8,284 bases of DNA from positions 1-8,284 of the forward strand of contig JAYPBC010000049.1 of assembly GCA_038124025.1 (NCBI GenBank), given 5' to 3'. Every line of letters begins with the position of its first letter. Within the stretch, counting starts at the first letter, position 1. A model generated the notes under the pieces. That model saw only the letters and a list, made by a program, of their open reading frames with translations, searched no databases and was not told where the DNA came from. Shown one piece after another: positions 1 to 5,293 of this stretch. The stretch is from UBA1275 sp038124025. GTDB lineage: Bacteria; Bacteroidota; Rhodothermia; Balneolales; Balneolaceae. The translations under genes were made by a program, and so were the position numbers.

Positions 1-1
1 T

Positions 2-550
2 AGCCTTTAGATTCTCACGTCCTGTTTTCGTAAACATCATACTGAATCCAACAATAATTCCATCGAGGTTCCACTTTACCTTCGTACCATCAGGATCAAT
101 TGCTGATATGGCATTGTTACCTGTATATTGATAGGATTCTCTCGTTCGGTGGGATAAAGGATCCACACTCATCCATAAACTAAGCTTAGGATGATGATAC
201 CTGGCCCCGTAGTAATGCATTCCCGTTTCCGCATCAAACTCCTTGGAGTTGAACCTGTATGGTGAATTCCAATTGGAGGAGCCACTTTCCCAATGGTAGA
301 GACTCTCGCCCCAAGGGTTGTAGAGATAGAACTCGTAGGCTTCTTGATTAAGGTCCGTAACCAGGTCTACATTCCCTACATAATCCGGATGGTACCAATA
401 GATGATACGCGTGCTCACGGATGGCTCTGGATCCAGCGCATCGGCAGTCGCGTTTGAGACAGTGTTGTGGGCCAAATCGGGATAGAGGCTCTCTATCGGG
501 GCGATAGAGTTAAAGCTCTCGTTATCATCTATTTGACCGAAATTACTCAT
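2..550 (-). CDS. RHS-core cassette, third core variant (tip truncated by window edge)
   Basis: The frame starts at ATG 550 (MSNFGQIDDNESFNSIAPIE) and is open to the left edge: 183 residues are visible and the 3' end is missing. The leader (1-50) differs clearly from the other cassettes (GQIDDNESFNSIAPIE against CQVADKEIFNSIGPIE; ADALDPEPSVSTRII against VGEQDPQSGISTRVL). Residues 51-155 (YWYHPDYVGN to IDPDG) are nearly the same RHS-associated core, including KEFDAETGMHYYGARYHH and SVDPLSHRTRESYQYTGNN. Only ~28 residues of the tip are seen (TKVKWNLDGIIVGFSMMFTKTG...), too few to classify. As with its siblings there is no signal peptide or YD-repeat shell, so it is another short tip cassette rather than a full-length RHS protein. 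Confidence 0.85.
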   Translation of the reverse strand, partial: MSNFGQIDDNESFNSIAPIESLYPDLAHNTVSNATADALDPEPSVSTRIIYWYHPDYVGNVDLVTDLNQEAYEFYLYNPWGESLYHWESGSSNWNSPYRFNSKEFDAETGMHYYGARYHHPKLSLWMSVDPLSHRTRESYQYTGNNAISAIDPDGTKVKWNLDGIIVGFSMMFTKTGRENLKA

Positions 551-709
551 AATAAACCTTATGTTAACCAAATCTGAGACACCCCTAAGCGGATGAATTT
601 GACTGTAACATACTGATTTAGCGGACATCATGAAGGTTTACGTTGATGATTTGGTATGCAATAAGATACGAAAATCACACGTAAATCCTCTCCCCAGAAT
701 CTTACAACA
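551..709 (-). other. Intergenic region before the left RHS cassette
   Basis: These 159 bases hold no independent gene. The frame of the RHS cassette stays open up to ATG codons at 628 and 631, which would add MMSAKSVCYSQ...NIRFI (27 residues). This is unlike the residues before MSNF in the other cassettes, so I treat it as leader. The ~30 bases next to the ATG (TTGGTTAACATAAGG...TATT on the minus strand) resemble the leader of the other cassettes (TTGGTTTAACATAA...ATATT), which suggests a shared recombination edge or translation-start region. Confidence 0.4.
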
Positions 710-1156
710 TTACTTCTTTTTATCTATCAACTGCACAGGTATAAGCCCACTAGAGTGTGAATAGTAGGCGTCAAAATGCTCACGATCAGTAACAAATATT
801 GAAGAGTCTTTCAAAAGACAGAAATACAACTGTTGCATTCTTAAGTCATTCATACATAATGGAGTAAAAAAGGCGTATTCTCCAATCAACCCAATGTCAT
901 CACACTTGCTGTATGAACACCTAGTTTTTTTCTCTGGTAAAAAAGACATTGAGTCTAGATTTTTTCCTTCAAAAATAATCCTGTCAACATTGTAGCTAAT
1001 TCCAGAATAACTATACAAGCTATCTAGAACCCAAATGGAGGCGTCATGAGAATTCATGTCTTTAGTATCATTTCCAGAGCTACTCAACGCCATAGTTAAA
1101 CCAAGCACCAACAGTCCTAGAAATGTCAATCTGGTTTTATTTACATCGTGTTTCAT
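710..1156 (-). CDS. Exported four-cysteine protein, unknown; possible immunity protein
   Basis: The 148-residue product has an N-terminal signal (MKHDVNKTRLTFLGLLVLGLTMALSSSGND): basic start, hydrophobic run ~11-24, small residues at a likely cleavage site, and no lipobox. The mature part holds four cysteines (C80, C85, C101, C113), which suggests disulfides in the periplasm. It contains strand-like stretches (NVDRIIFEGKNLDSM; LYFCLLKDSSIFVTDREHF) and ends SGLIPVQLIDKKK. I recognise no family. It lies between cassettes in the position and size range of the other immunity genes, but no intact toxin tip precedes it, only the overlapping 56-codon ORF. It may be an orphan immunity gene whose toxin has been lost (inference). 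Confidence 0.6.
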   Translation of the reverse strand: MKHDVNKTRLTFLGLLVLGLTMALSSSGNDTKDMNSHDASIWVLDSLYSYSGISYNVDRIIFEGKNLDSMSFLPEKKTRCSYSKCDDIGLIGEYAFFTPLCMNDLRMQQLYFCLLKDSSIFVTDREHFDAYYSHSSGLIPVQLIDKKK

Positions 1157-1307
1157 TAAATAGTTTTTGATCTATTTTACTAAAATAGAAGTTTGCCGAC
1201 TTTACATTTCCTTCAGCCTGAGCTGTTAAGTATAGGTTGTAGTAGCTTTCGTTGACAATGAATTTATAGGAATTCACCTCAGGTTTACTGTAATAATTCA
1301 ATTTCAT
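1137..1307 (-). CDS. Overlapping 56-residue ORF, unknown (possible frameshifted tail)
   Basis: The frame reads MKLNYYSKPEVNSYKF, continues through VNESYYNLYLTAQAEGNVKS, and ends KIDQKLFNETRCK. The composition looks like real protein (aromatic and polar alternation, no odd codons). It overlaps the lipoprotein gene by 23 bases and the next gene by 20 bases. Three readings are possible: the original C-terminus of the lipoprotein, detached by a frameshift within the AATGAAATTG tract; the last piece of a decayed toxin tip whose immunity gene is the next one; or a real small gene. A TAA lies directly before the ATG in its frame. No signal peptide or domain is evident. Confidence 0.4.
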   Translation of the reverse strand: MKLNYYSKPEVNSYKFIVNESYYNLYLTAQAEGNVKSANFYFSKIDQKLFNETRCK

Positions 1308-1800
1308 TTAAGACTTCAAGGATAACCTGACAATTACTGCCGGTAGAGTTTTGCAGACTCCATTCATAAACATTCTCAGTCCAAGAAGAAACACCCCTGA
1401 CCTGGCTTGCTTTGAGAAACCGTTGATACATCAAACCAACACTATAATATTTCGTCTGTGCAAAAGCAATCTGATATCCTCTGCTATCCTTGTGTGCATA
1501 GCTTTTGTGAAGTTTTAGTAAAAAAAGTGTAGCGAAGTCGTCTAACGCTGGATTGTCTTGAGCTTCTGCAAGCATAATAGTCCCTAAGTAATAACTGTCG
1601 ATTACATTTAACAGACTATCGTTCAATAAAGCTTCTGAACATATTAACTCTGATATACCACATAAAATATTTGATGTATCACAAGGGAATGGACAATCAT
1701 TAGTTTGGCTTGTGACAGACTCATTTGCATATTCTTTATACAGATTAAGTTCACATCCTGACATGAGGATAATAAACGTGTATGGTAATAGCCATTTCAT
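1285..1800 (-). CDS. Putative lipoprotein immunity protein to the preceding tip
   Basis: The 171-residue product starts MKWLLPYTFIILMSGC, a lipoprotein signal with lipobox LMSGC and acylated C16. It then has a cysteine-rich segment (C36, C40, C47, C54) and a likely helical remainder (ALLNDSLLNVIDSYYLGTIM; FATLFLLKLHKSYAH), with one more cysteine at 157. I recognise no family. The ATG lies two bases after the TAA of the RHS tip at 1803..2573, so it is the likely cognate immunity protein, held on the periplasmic side of a membrane or at the surface. The cysteine pattern suggests disulfides, consistent with export. The C-terminus may be altered: the adjacent reading frame continues as plausible protein for another 56 codons (see 1137..1307), so a frameshift near 1300 is possible. 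Confidence 0.72.
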   Translation of the reverse strand: MKWLLPYTFIILMSGCELNLYKEYANESVTSQTNDCPFPCDTSNILCGISELICSEALLNDSLLNVIDSYYLGTIMLAEAQDNPALDDFATLFLLKLHKSYAHKDSRGYQIAFAQTKYYSVGLMYQRFLKASQVRGVSSWTENVYEWSLQNSTGSNCQVILEVLNEIELLQ

Positions 1801-1802
1801 AG

Positions 1803-2573
1803 TTAAAAGACTTGAATTTTTGATTTAAGCTTCTTTACTGTAACGCTATATCGTCCGTTTTTCTTCTTTTTACCCGCGGTGTTTTTATAAAAATTACCAC
1901 CAGAGTGATAAACACCTTGTGCATTATATGGGGCGGCATAATCATCTGCTCCATATGAGGTTATTCCAGTGATTTCTGTAAATGACTTAGAGGTTGATGC
2001 TTGGTTACAACCTAAGAAATAAAATGATGTATTATTTAATTTAATCTTACCATTTTTTACGTTTCGGGCGAGAGCCCCAAAGCCATCCTTAGAACGCGCA
2101 TGACTTGAACGATCACCAACCAGTAGGCCGTCAATACCAACCCGCCAATCACTATGATCTCGTAGAGCTACATCTTTTACAGATCCAAAACTTTTACTAA
2201 CAGCTATAAGGCCAGGTATAACTTGCTCGCCACTATCGTCCTTTTTTCCCATTACTATAACAGCTAGTTCGCTTGAGGACTTTTGTAATGATACAACATC
2301 CCTTTTAAAAATTGCTTTTTCCCCATCAGCTAGCGGGGATAGCCCAATGACATTTGCGCCAGACGTGCCAATTCTCATATCATCTCCACCAACTCTAGTA
2401 TATGTTTTTGTAGCTATTGCATTCCCATCAACATCGACTTTTGAAGTAATCGTGACACTTGCGGCTGACCCTGACTGCCATAGATAGTATCCGTCATCTG
2501 ATTTGTACCAATCAGTACCGTCAGGGTCAATATTCATAATGCTATTATTTCCTGTAAACTGGTATGACTCCAT
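1803..2573 (-). CDS. RHS tip with 5'-deleted core; possible caspase/CHAT-like peptidase tip
   Basis: Residues 2-19 (ESYQFTGNNSIMNIDPDG) are the last part of an RHS core matching ESYQYTGNNPIMMIDPNG of the JAB cassettes; all earlier core is missing and replaced by transposase sequence. The ATG at 2573 is therefore a chance codon at the junction, and expression from it is uncertain. The tip (20-256) begins DWYKSDDGYYLWQSG. It contains strand-like SELAVIVMG (101-109), H140 and H158, and TSFYFLGCN with C189, then ITGITSYGADDY. A strand ending in Gly-Cys after an upstream His recalls the His/Cys arrangement of caspase/CHAT-fold peptidases; this is a tentative structural reading. The C-terminus is strongly basic (GKKKKNGRYSVTVKKLKSK). 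A lipoprotein gene starts 2 nt after the stop. Confidence 0.68.
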   Translation of the reverse strand: MESYQFTGNNSIMNIDPDGTDWYKSDDGYYLWQSGSAASVTITSKVDVDGNAIATKTYTRVGGDDMRIGTSGANVIGLSPLADGEKAIFKRDVVSLQKSSSELAVIVMGKKDDSGEQVIPGLIAVSKSFGSVKDVALRDHSDWRVGIDGLLVGDRSSHARSKDGFGALARNVKNGKIKLNNTSFYFLGCNQASTSKSFTEITGITSYGADDYAAPYNAQGVYHSGGNFYKNTAGKKKKNGRYSVTVKKLKSKIQVF

Positions 2574-2935
2574 AGCCTTGCCATTCCATGCTTGGTAAGA
2601 ATCCGTGTTACACTAGATTCGGATACTGTAACACCATGATACCTTTCTAAATACCATACGATTCTCTTGCTACCTATCTTCTGTTCTTTACGCAGCTTCA
2701 GTACCAAATCGATTGTTTCTTGAGGAATACATCTAGGATCTTTACTTCGGTCTGGAGCCTGTCTTAGTAATTCTTTGTAACCACCTTTCTTGTATTTCTT
2801 TTTCCAATGATAATAAGTTGATCTACTTACCTGAAAAAGGTCGATTGCCTTCTTGTCGCTGCCACACATCTCTGCGTAACTCAACACCATTTTCTTCAAG
2901 TGCCATTGAGCTGTTTCTTTGATAGTCTTGTCCAT
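2534..2935 (-). pseudogene. Truncated IS481-like transposase (N-terminal HTH region)
   Basis: The reading frame gives 133 residues, of which about 1-120 look like the N-terminal DNA-binding part of IS481-type transposases. One helix-turn-helix covers ~22-50 (DKKAIDLFQVSRSTYYHWKK). A second winged-helix-like region covers ~73-119 (IDLVLKLRKEQKIGSKRIVWYLERYHGVTVSESSVTRILTKHGMAR). The catalytic DDE (rve) domain, normally another ~200 residues, is absent. After ...HGMARL the frame runs into RHS-core DNA read in the wrong frame (WSHTSLQEIIAL), so the last ~13 residues are not native. The element thus lost its 3' two thirds in a deletion that joined it to an RHS core. It should be inactive as a transposase, although the DNA-binding part could still be made. 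Confidence 0.8.
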
Positions 2936-2945
2936 AATATCTTAA

Positions 2946-2966
2946 TTTAGTCTCCAATCGACTAAA
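2946..2966. repeat. Perfect 7-bp inverted repeat before the transposase gene
   Basis: TTTAGTC and GACTAAA are perfect inverted repeats separated by 7 bases, ending 10 bases before the transposase ATG on the minus strand. They could form an RNA hairpin near the translation start, or be part of the element's subterminal end. Confidence 0.45.
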
Positions 2967-2993
2967 GTCCAACTTATAGAGAAGTGTCATACA
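2967..2993 (-). repeat. Candidate terminal inverted repeat of the IS481-like element
   Basis: On the minus strand a stretch starting TGTATGACACTTCTCTATAA lies 58 bases before the transposase ATG and just past the end of the preceding immunity gene. IS481 elements usually begin with TGT and sit this close to the transposase start. The opposite end is deleted, so the repeat cannot be confirmed within the window. Confidence 0.3.
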
Positions 2994-3023
2994 TTCGAGC
3001 CTTTTAGGCTATTAATGCCTTCA

Positions 3024-3476
3024 TCAATCCGATCCATCCACGATACGTCTTTGAACACCATAAAGTTGATCCCAAATTTCTTGATCAATAGAATGATCAT
3101 CTCCCTTTTCTATAATCCTAGAAAGTTCATGGCTTTTTCTAAGCGATGATATACTCCTAAAAATTTCAACAAGGTTGTTTTCTAACTCATGATCAGTTTT
3201 AAATCTAAATGACAAATTATCACTAACTCTTAGATTAGCGATTAACTGATTAATTAGTTTCTTCTTATTCAATTCTATAACAAAGATCTTTCCTATCCAC
3301 TTATTGTCAATGTCATATCTCTCAATAGAAAGTTCAATTTGAGCGGTATTGCATTGAATGAATTGTACTCGGCATATGGGTGATTTTAGATAATCATTGG
3401 TTAAATACACCCTTTCAATCTCATTAGCTATAGAAGCTTGATTAACTATGTTTTGTACTAATTCTATATCTCTCAT
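3024..3476 (-). CDS. Putative cytoplasmic immunity protein to the 86-aa toxin fragment
   Basis: The 150-residue protein starts MRDIELVQNIVNQASIANEIERVYL and has no signal peptide, lipobox or transmembrane segment, so it should be cytoplasmic. The first ~80 residues look like beta-strands (CRVQFIQCNTAQIELSIERYD; WIGKIFVIELNKKKL). The C-terminal part (ENNLVEIFRSISSLRKSHELSRIIEKGDDHSIDQEIWDQL) is predicted helical and charged. I recognise no family. Its ATG overlaps the upstream TGA by four bases (ATGA), so it is probably co-translated with the 86-residue toxin fragment and is its likely immunity protein. A cytoplasmic location would fit a tip that attacks a cytoplasmic target such as nucleic acid (inference). 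Confidence 0.68.
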   Translation of the reverse strand: MRDIELVQNIVNQASIANEIERVYLTNDYLKSPICRVQFIQCNTAQIELSIERYDIDNKWIGKIFVIELNKKKLINQLIANLRVSDNLSFRFKTDHELENNLVEIFRSISSLRKSHELSRIIEKGDDHSIDQEIWDQLYGVQRRIVDGSD

Positions 3477-3733
3477 TCTGTCAGGCTGTTAATTATGTCT
3501 AGTTCCATTTCATAAAAAGGGCTTGGGTCTCCATTGGGCTTGGGACCTATATCTATTATGTTGTCGCCAGCTTCTATACGTTTCTTAATCCAGGCTTTAT
3601 TTTCTTTGTACATTTTCGTTTCACGAAGTTCTTCAATGGATAATTTCCCGCATTTACATTCTTTTTTCCTTTTAGCTAAGTCTTCAATAGCATCATTTGA
3701 AGGCGAAAAAGTTTGAACTCTAGGGCTATTCAT
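3473..3733 (-). CDS. Core-less toxin C-terminal fragment (86 aa)
   Basis: This short protein contains no RHS core. Its second half, from about residue 40 (MYKENKAWIKKRIEAGDNI) to IIDIGPKPNGDPSPFYEMEL (59-78), resembles the conserved tail I associate from memory with C-termini of RHS and other polymorphic toxins; I cannot name the family. Residues 20-30 carry a basic KRKKECKCGK stretch with two close cysteines. A TGA sits directly before the ATG in frame, so no longer N-terminal frame exists now. It is therefore most likely a truncated tip that lost its RHS core, or a small free-standing toxin. The TGA stop overlaps the next ATG (ATGA), which is typical of a toxin/immunity pair. Nuclease or other activity cannot be assigned. 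Confidence 0.6.
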   Translation of the reverse strand: MNSPRVQTFSPSNDAIEDLAKRKKECKCGKLSIEELRETKMYKENKAWIKKRIEAGDNIIDIGPKPNGDPSPFYEMELDIINSLTE

Positions 3734-3756
3734 TCAGACAGAGTTTATTTTACAGC

Positions 3757-3788
3757 CTCAAAAGCTCCCGATAACCCGCGGCTTTGAG
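3757..3788 (-). other. Imperfect stem-loop just after the immunity gene
   Basis: On the minus strand, immediately after the stop codon, CTCAAAGC pairs with GCTTTTGAG (one bulged base) around a 15-base loop containing CGGGTTATCGGG. It could be a weak transcription stop or an mRNA 3' end structure, but there is no following T-run, so I do not call it a terminator. Confidence 0.3.
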
Positions 3789-4208
3789 TTATTTAGAATC
3801 CCATTCACTAGATTCCAACCATTTAGATTTCCACTCTTGAGGAAAGAAATAGTTATCTCTTGCATCCCAACTAATACCCTCGTAATACATTTTGGCAGTA
3901 TCACCTGATATATTTACCATTACAATATAATTTTCGTTTCTAGGTTTAATTAAATGCATGTTTAATTCAATTGTAGAATAGAATTTAGGATTCAAAGTAG
4001 CTTTAGAAATTTCTATAGTATCCCCTCTTTCATCCAAGATTTTAAACACAAAACTTCTATTTGTATGAAACATTTCCACAACATCACCTTTGAACCCACT
4101 TTGAATTGATTCTACAAGCCATTTGGTTTCATTGCGATATTCCATAAAAACAGACCAAGCAATGAAACCAAATAAAAAAGGAATGATCAGGATTTTTAGT
4201 TTACTCAT
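3789..4208 (-). CDS. Putative membrane-anchored immunity protein to the Gly-rich tip
   Basis: The 139-residue protein starts MSKLKILIIPFLFGFIAWSVF. Residues ~5-22 form one transmembrane segment or uncleaved signal anchor; no lipobox and no clear signal-peptidase site are seen. The remainder (~115 residues) is soluble, rich in Trp near the C-terminus (QEWKSKWLESSEWDSK), and contains two likely beta-strand runs (SFVFKILDERGDTIEIS; NYIVMVNISGDTAKMYY). I recognise no family. Its ATG shares a base with the TAA stop of the upstream RHS cassette (TAATG), so translation is probably coupled. That placement is the basis for calling it the cognate immunity protein. By the positive-inside rule (Lys residues before the segment) the soluble domain would face the periplasm. 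Confidence 0.72.
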   Translation of the reverse strand: MSKLKILIIPFLFGFIAWSVFMEYRNETKWLVESIQSGFKGDVVEMFHTNRSFVFKILDERGDTIEISKATLNPKFYSTIELNMHLIKPRNENYIVMVNISGDTAKMYYEGISWDARDNYFFPQEWKSKWLESSEWDSK

Positions 4209-5293
4209 TATTCGAATTGGTGTAATATTTTGGATTCACCCCAAACCATTCTACCTCCTGCACGAAAGCCTCCTTTAGTAAGTGGTGTTGCTATCTCATA
4301 ATTTGTCCACGTAGTTGTACTCTTATGGCCTCGGTACAACTCTCCTTTCAGATTTTCAACATTTCCCCAAGTCCTACTCAAACCTGCTGAAAGATTACCT
4401 ATAGTTCCTCCAAACGATTGCGAAGTGTATTGCCCCGCAAAACCTTTAGCATCGAACTTTGAGTTATCAGCAAACTTATTAAATGTAGCATAGGAAGCAG
4501 AGAGAGTAACTTCCCCATCTAAACCTACTCCACCACCCACATTTGAATATAGGAATGTACTACCTGCATCCTTTCCGTTAAGGAAGTGAGTTACATTTAA
4601 GCTCATGTCCATTCCACCACCTACTAAGCCTGCATAAGTTAAAGACAAACTAATTGCATCGATATTCTCAGTAGTCTGCAATATCTTATCTCCGTCAATA
4701 GTCAAGGGATTGTCCGTTGAAAAATCAGTATCGAGCTTAACAGTAACATTCTTATGATTATCAAGCTTTATCCTACCAATTACTTTATCATTATTATTTG
4801 TAATGATTATACTATCAAGAGCACCTGTCGGATCAATACGATTAATCGGGTTGTTTTGAACGAAGTTGTATGGTGATACCCATGATCTCTTATGCACCAT
4901 GGGGTCCACACTGATCCAAATCCCCGCCTTGTTATCGTAGTACCTGGCCCCGGAATAATGCATTTCCGTTTCCGCATCAAACTCCTTGGAGTTGAATCTG
5001 TATGGTGAATTCCAACTGGATGAGCCACTTTCCCAATGGTAGAGACTCTCACCCCAAGGGTTGTAGAGGTAGAACTCATAAGCTTCTTGATTTAGGTCCG
5101 TAACTAGGTCAACGTTACCTACATAATCGGGATGATACCAGTACAGGACTCTAGTGCTGATACCAGACTGTGGATCTTGTTCTCCTACAGTAGCATTTGA
5201 GACAGTGTGTTGGGCCAAATCGGGATAGAGGCTCTCTATCGGACCGATAGAGTTAAATATCTCTTTGTCAGCGACTTGGCAGAAATTACTCAT
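4208..5293 (-). CDS. RHS-core cassette with Gly-rich toxin tip of unknown type
   Basis: The start is taken as ATG 5293 (MSNFCQV), conserved among the cassettes; ATG 5323 would add MACWFNITYI. Numbered from 5323, residues 1-106 are encoded by DNA matching the JAB cassette base for base. The second half of the core then diverges (AETEMHYSGARYYDNKAGIW, PYNFVQNNPINRIDPTG, ending near residue 167). The tip, residues 168-371, has alternating polar/hydrophobic stretches and Gly clusters (AGLVGGGMDMSL, SNVGGGVGLDGEVTLSASY, SQSFGGTIGNLSAGLSRTWG), and ends GGRMVWGESKILHQFE. This suggests a beta-rich fold, perhaps barrel- or membrane-associated, but I recognise no family and no catalytic motif. Its TAA stop overlaps the next ATG (TAATG), whose product is membrane-anchored, which fits a tip acting at or outside the inner membrane (inference). 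Confidence 0.82.
   Translation of the reverse strand: MSNFCQVADKEIFNSIGPIESLYPDLAQHTVSNATVGEQDPQSGISTRVLYWYHPDYVGNVDLVTDLNQEAYEFYLYNPWGESLYHWESGSSSWNSPYRFNSKEFDAETEMHYSGARYYDNKAGIWISVDPMVHKRSWVSPYNFVQNNPINRIDPTGALDSIIITNNNDKVIGRIKLDNHKNVTVKLDTDFSTDNPLTIDGDKILQTTENIDAISLSLTYAGLVGGGMDMSLNVTHFLNGKDAGSTFLYSNVGGGVGLDGEVTLSASYATFNKFADNSKFDAKGFAGQYTSQSFGGTIGNLSAGLSRTWGNVENLKGELYRGHKSTTTWTNYEIATPLTKGGFRAGGRMVWGESKILHQFE

Noticed and set aside
575..600. GGGGTGTCTCAGATT before the left RHS cassette, considered as an insertion-sequence end
   Set aside because: There is no matching inverted repeat or transposase nearby; resemblance to IS ends is only from memory.
2998..3010. Short inverted repeat AGCCT-TTT-AGGCT after the immunity gene ending at 3024, considered as a terminator
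   Set aside because: The stem is only 5 bp with no following T-run; likely chance.
3534..3716. Plus-strand 60-codon ORF antisense to the 86-aa toxin fragment
   Set aside because: It is antisense to a frame with toxin-tail similarity and a coupled immunity gene; no independent support.
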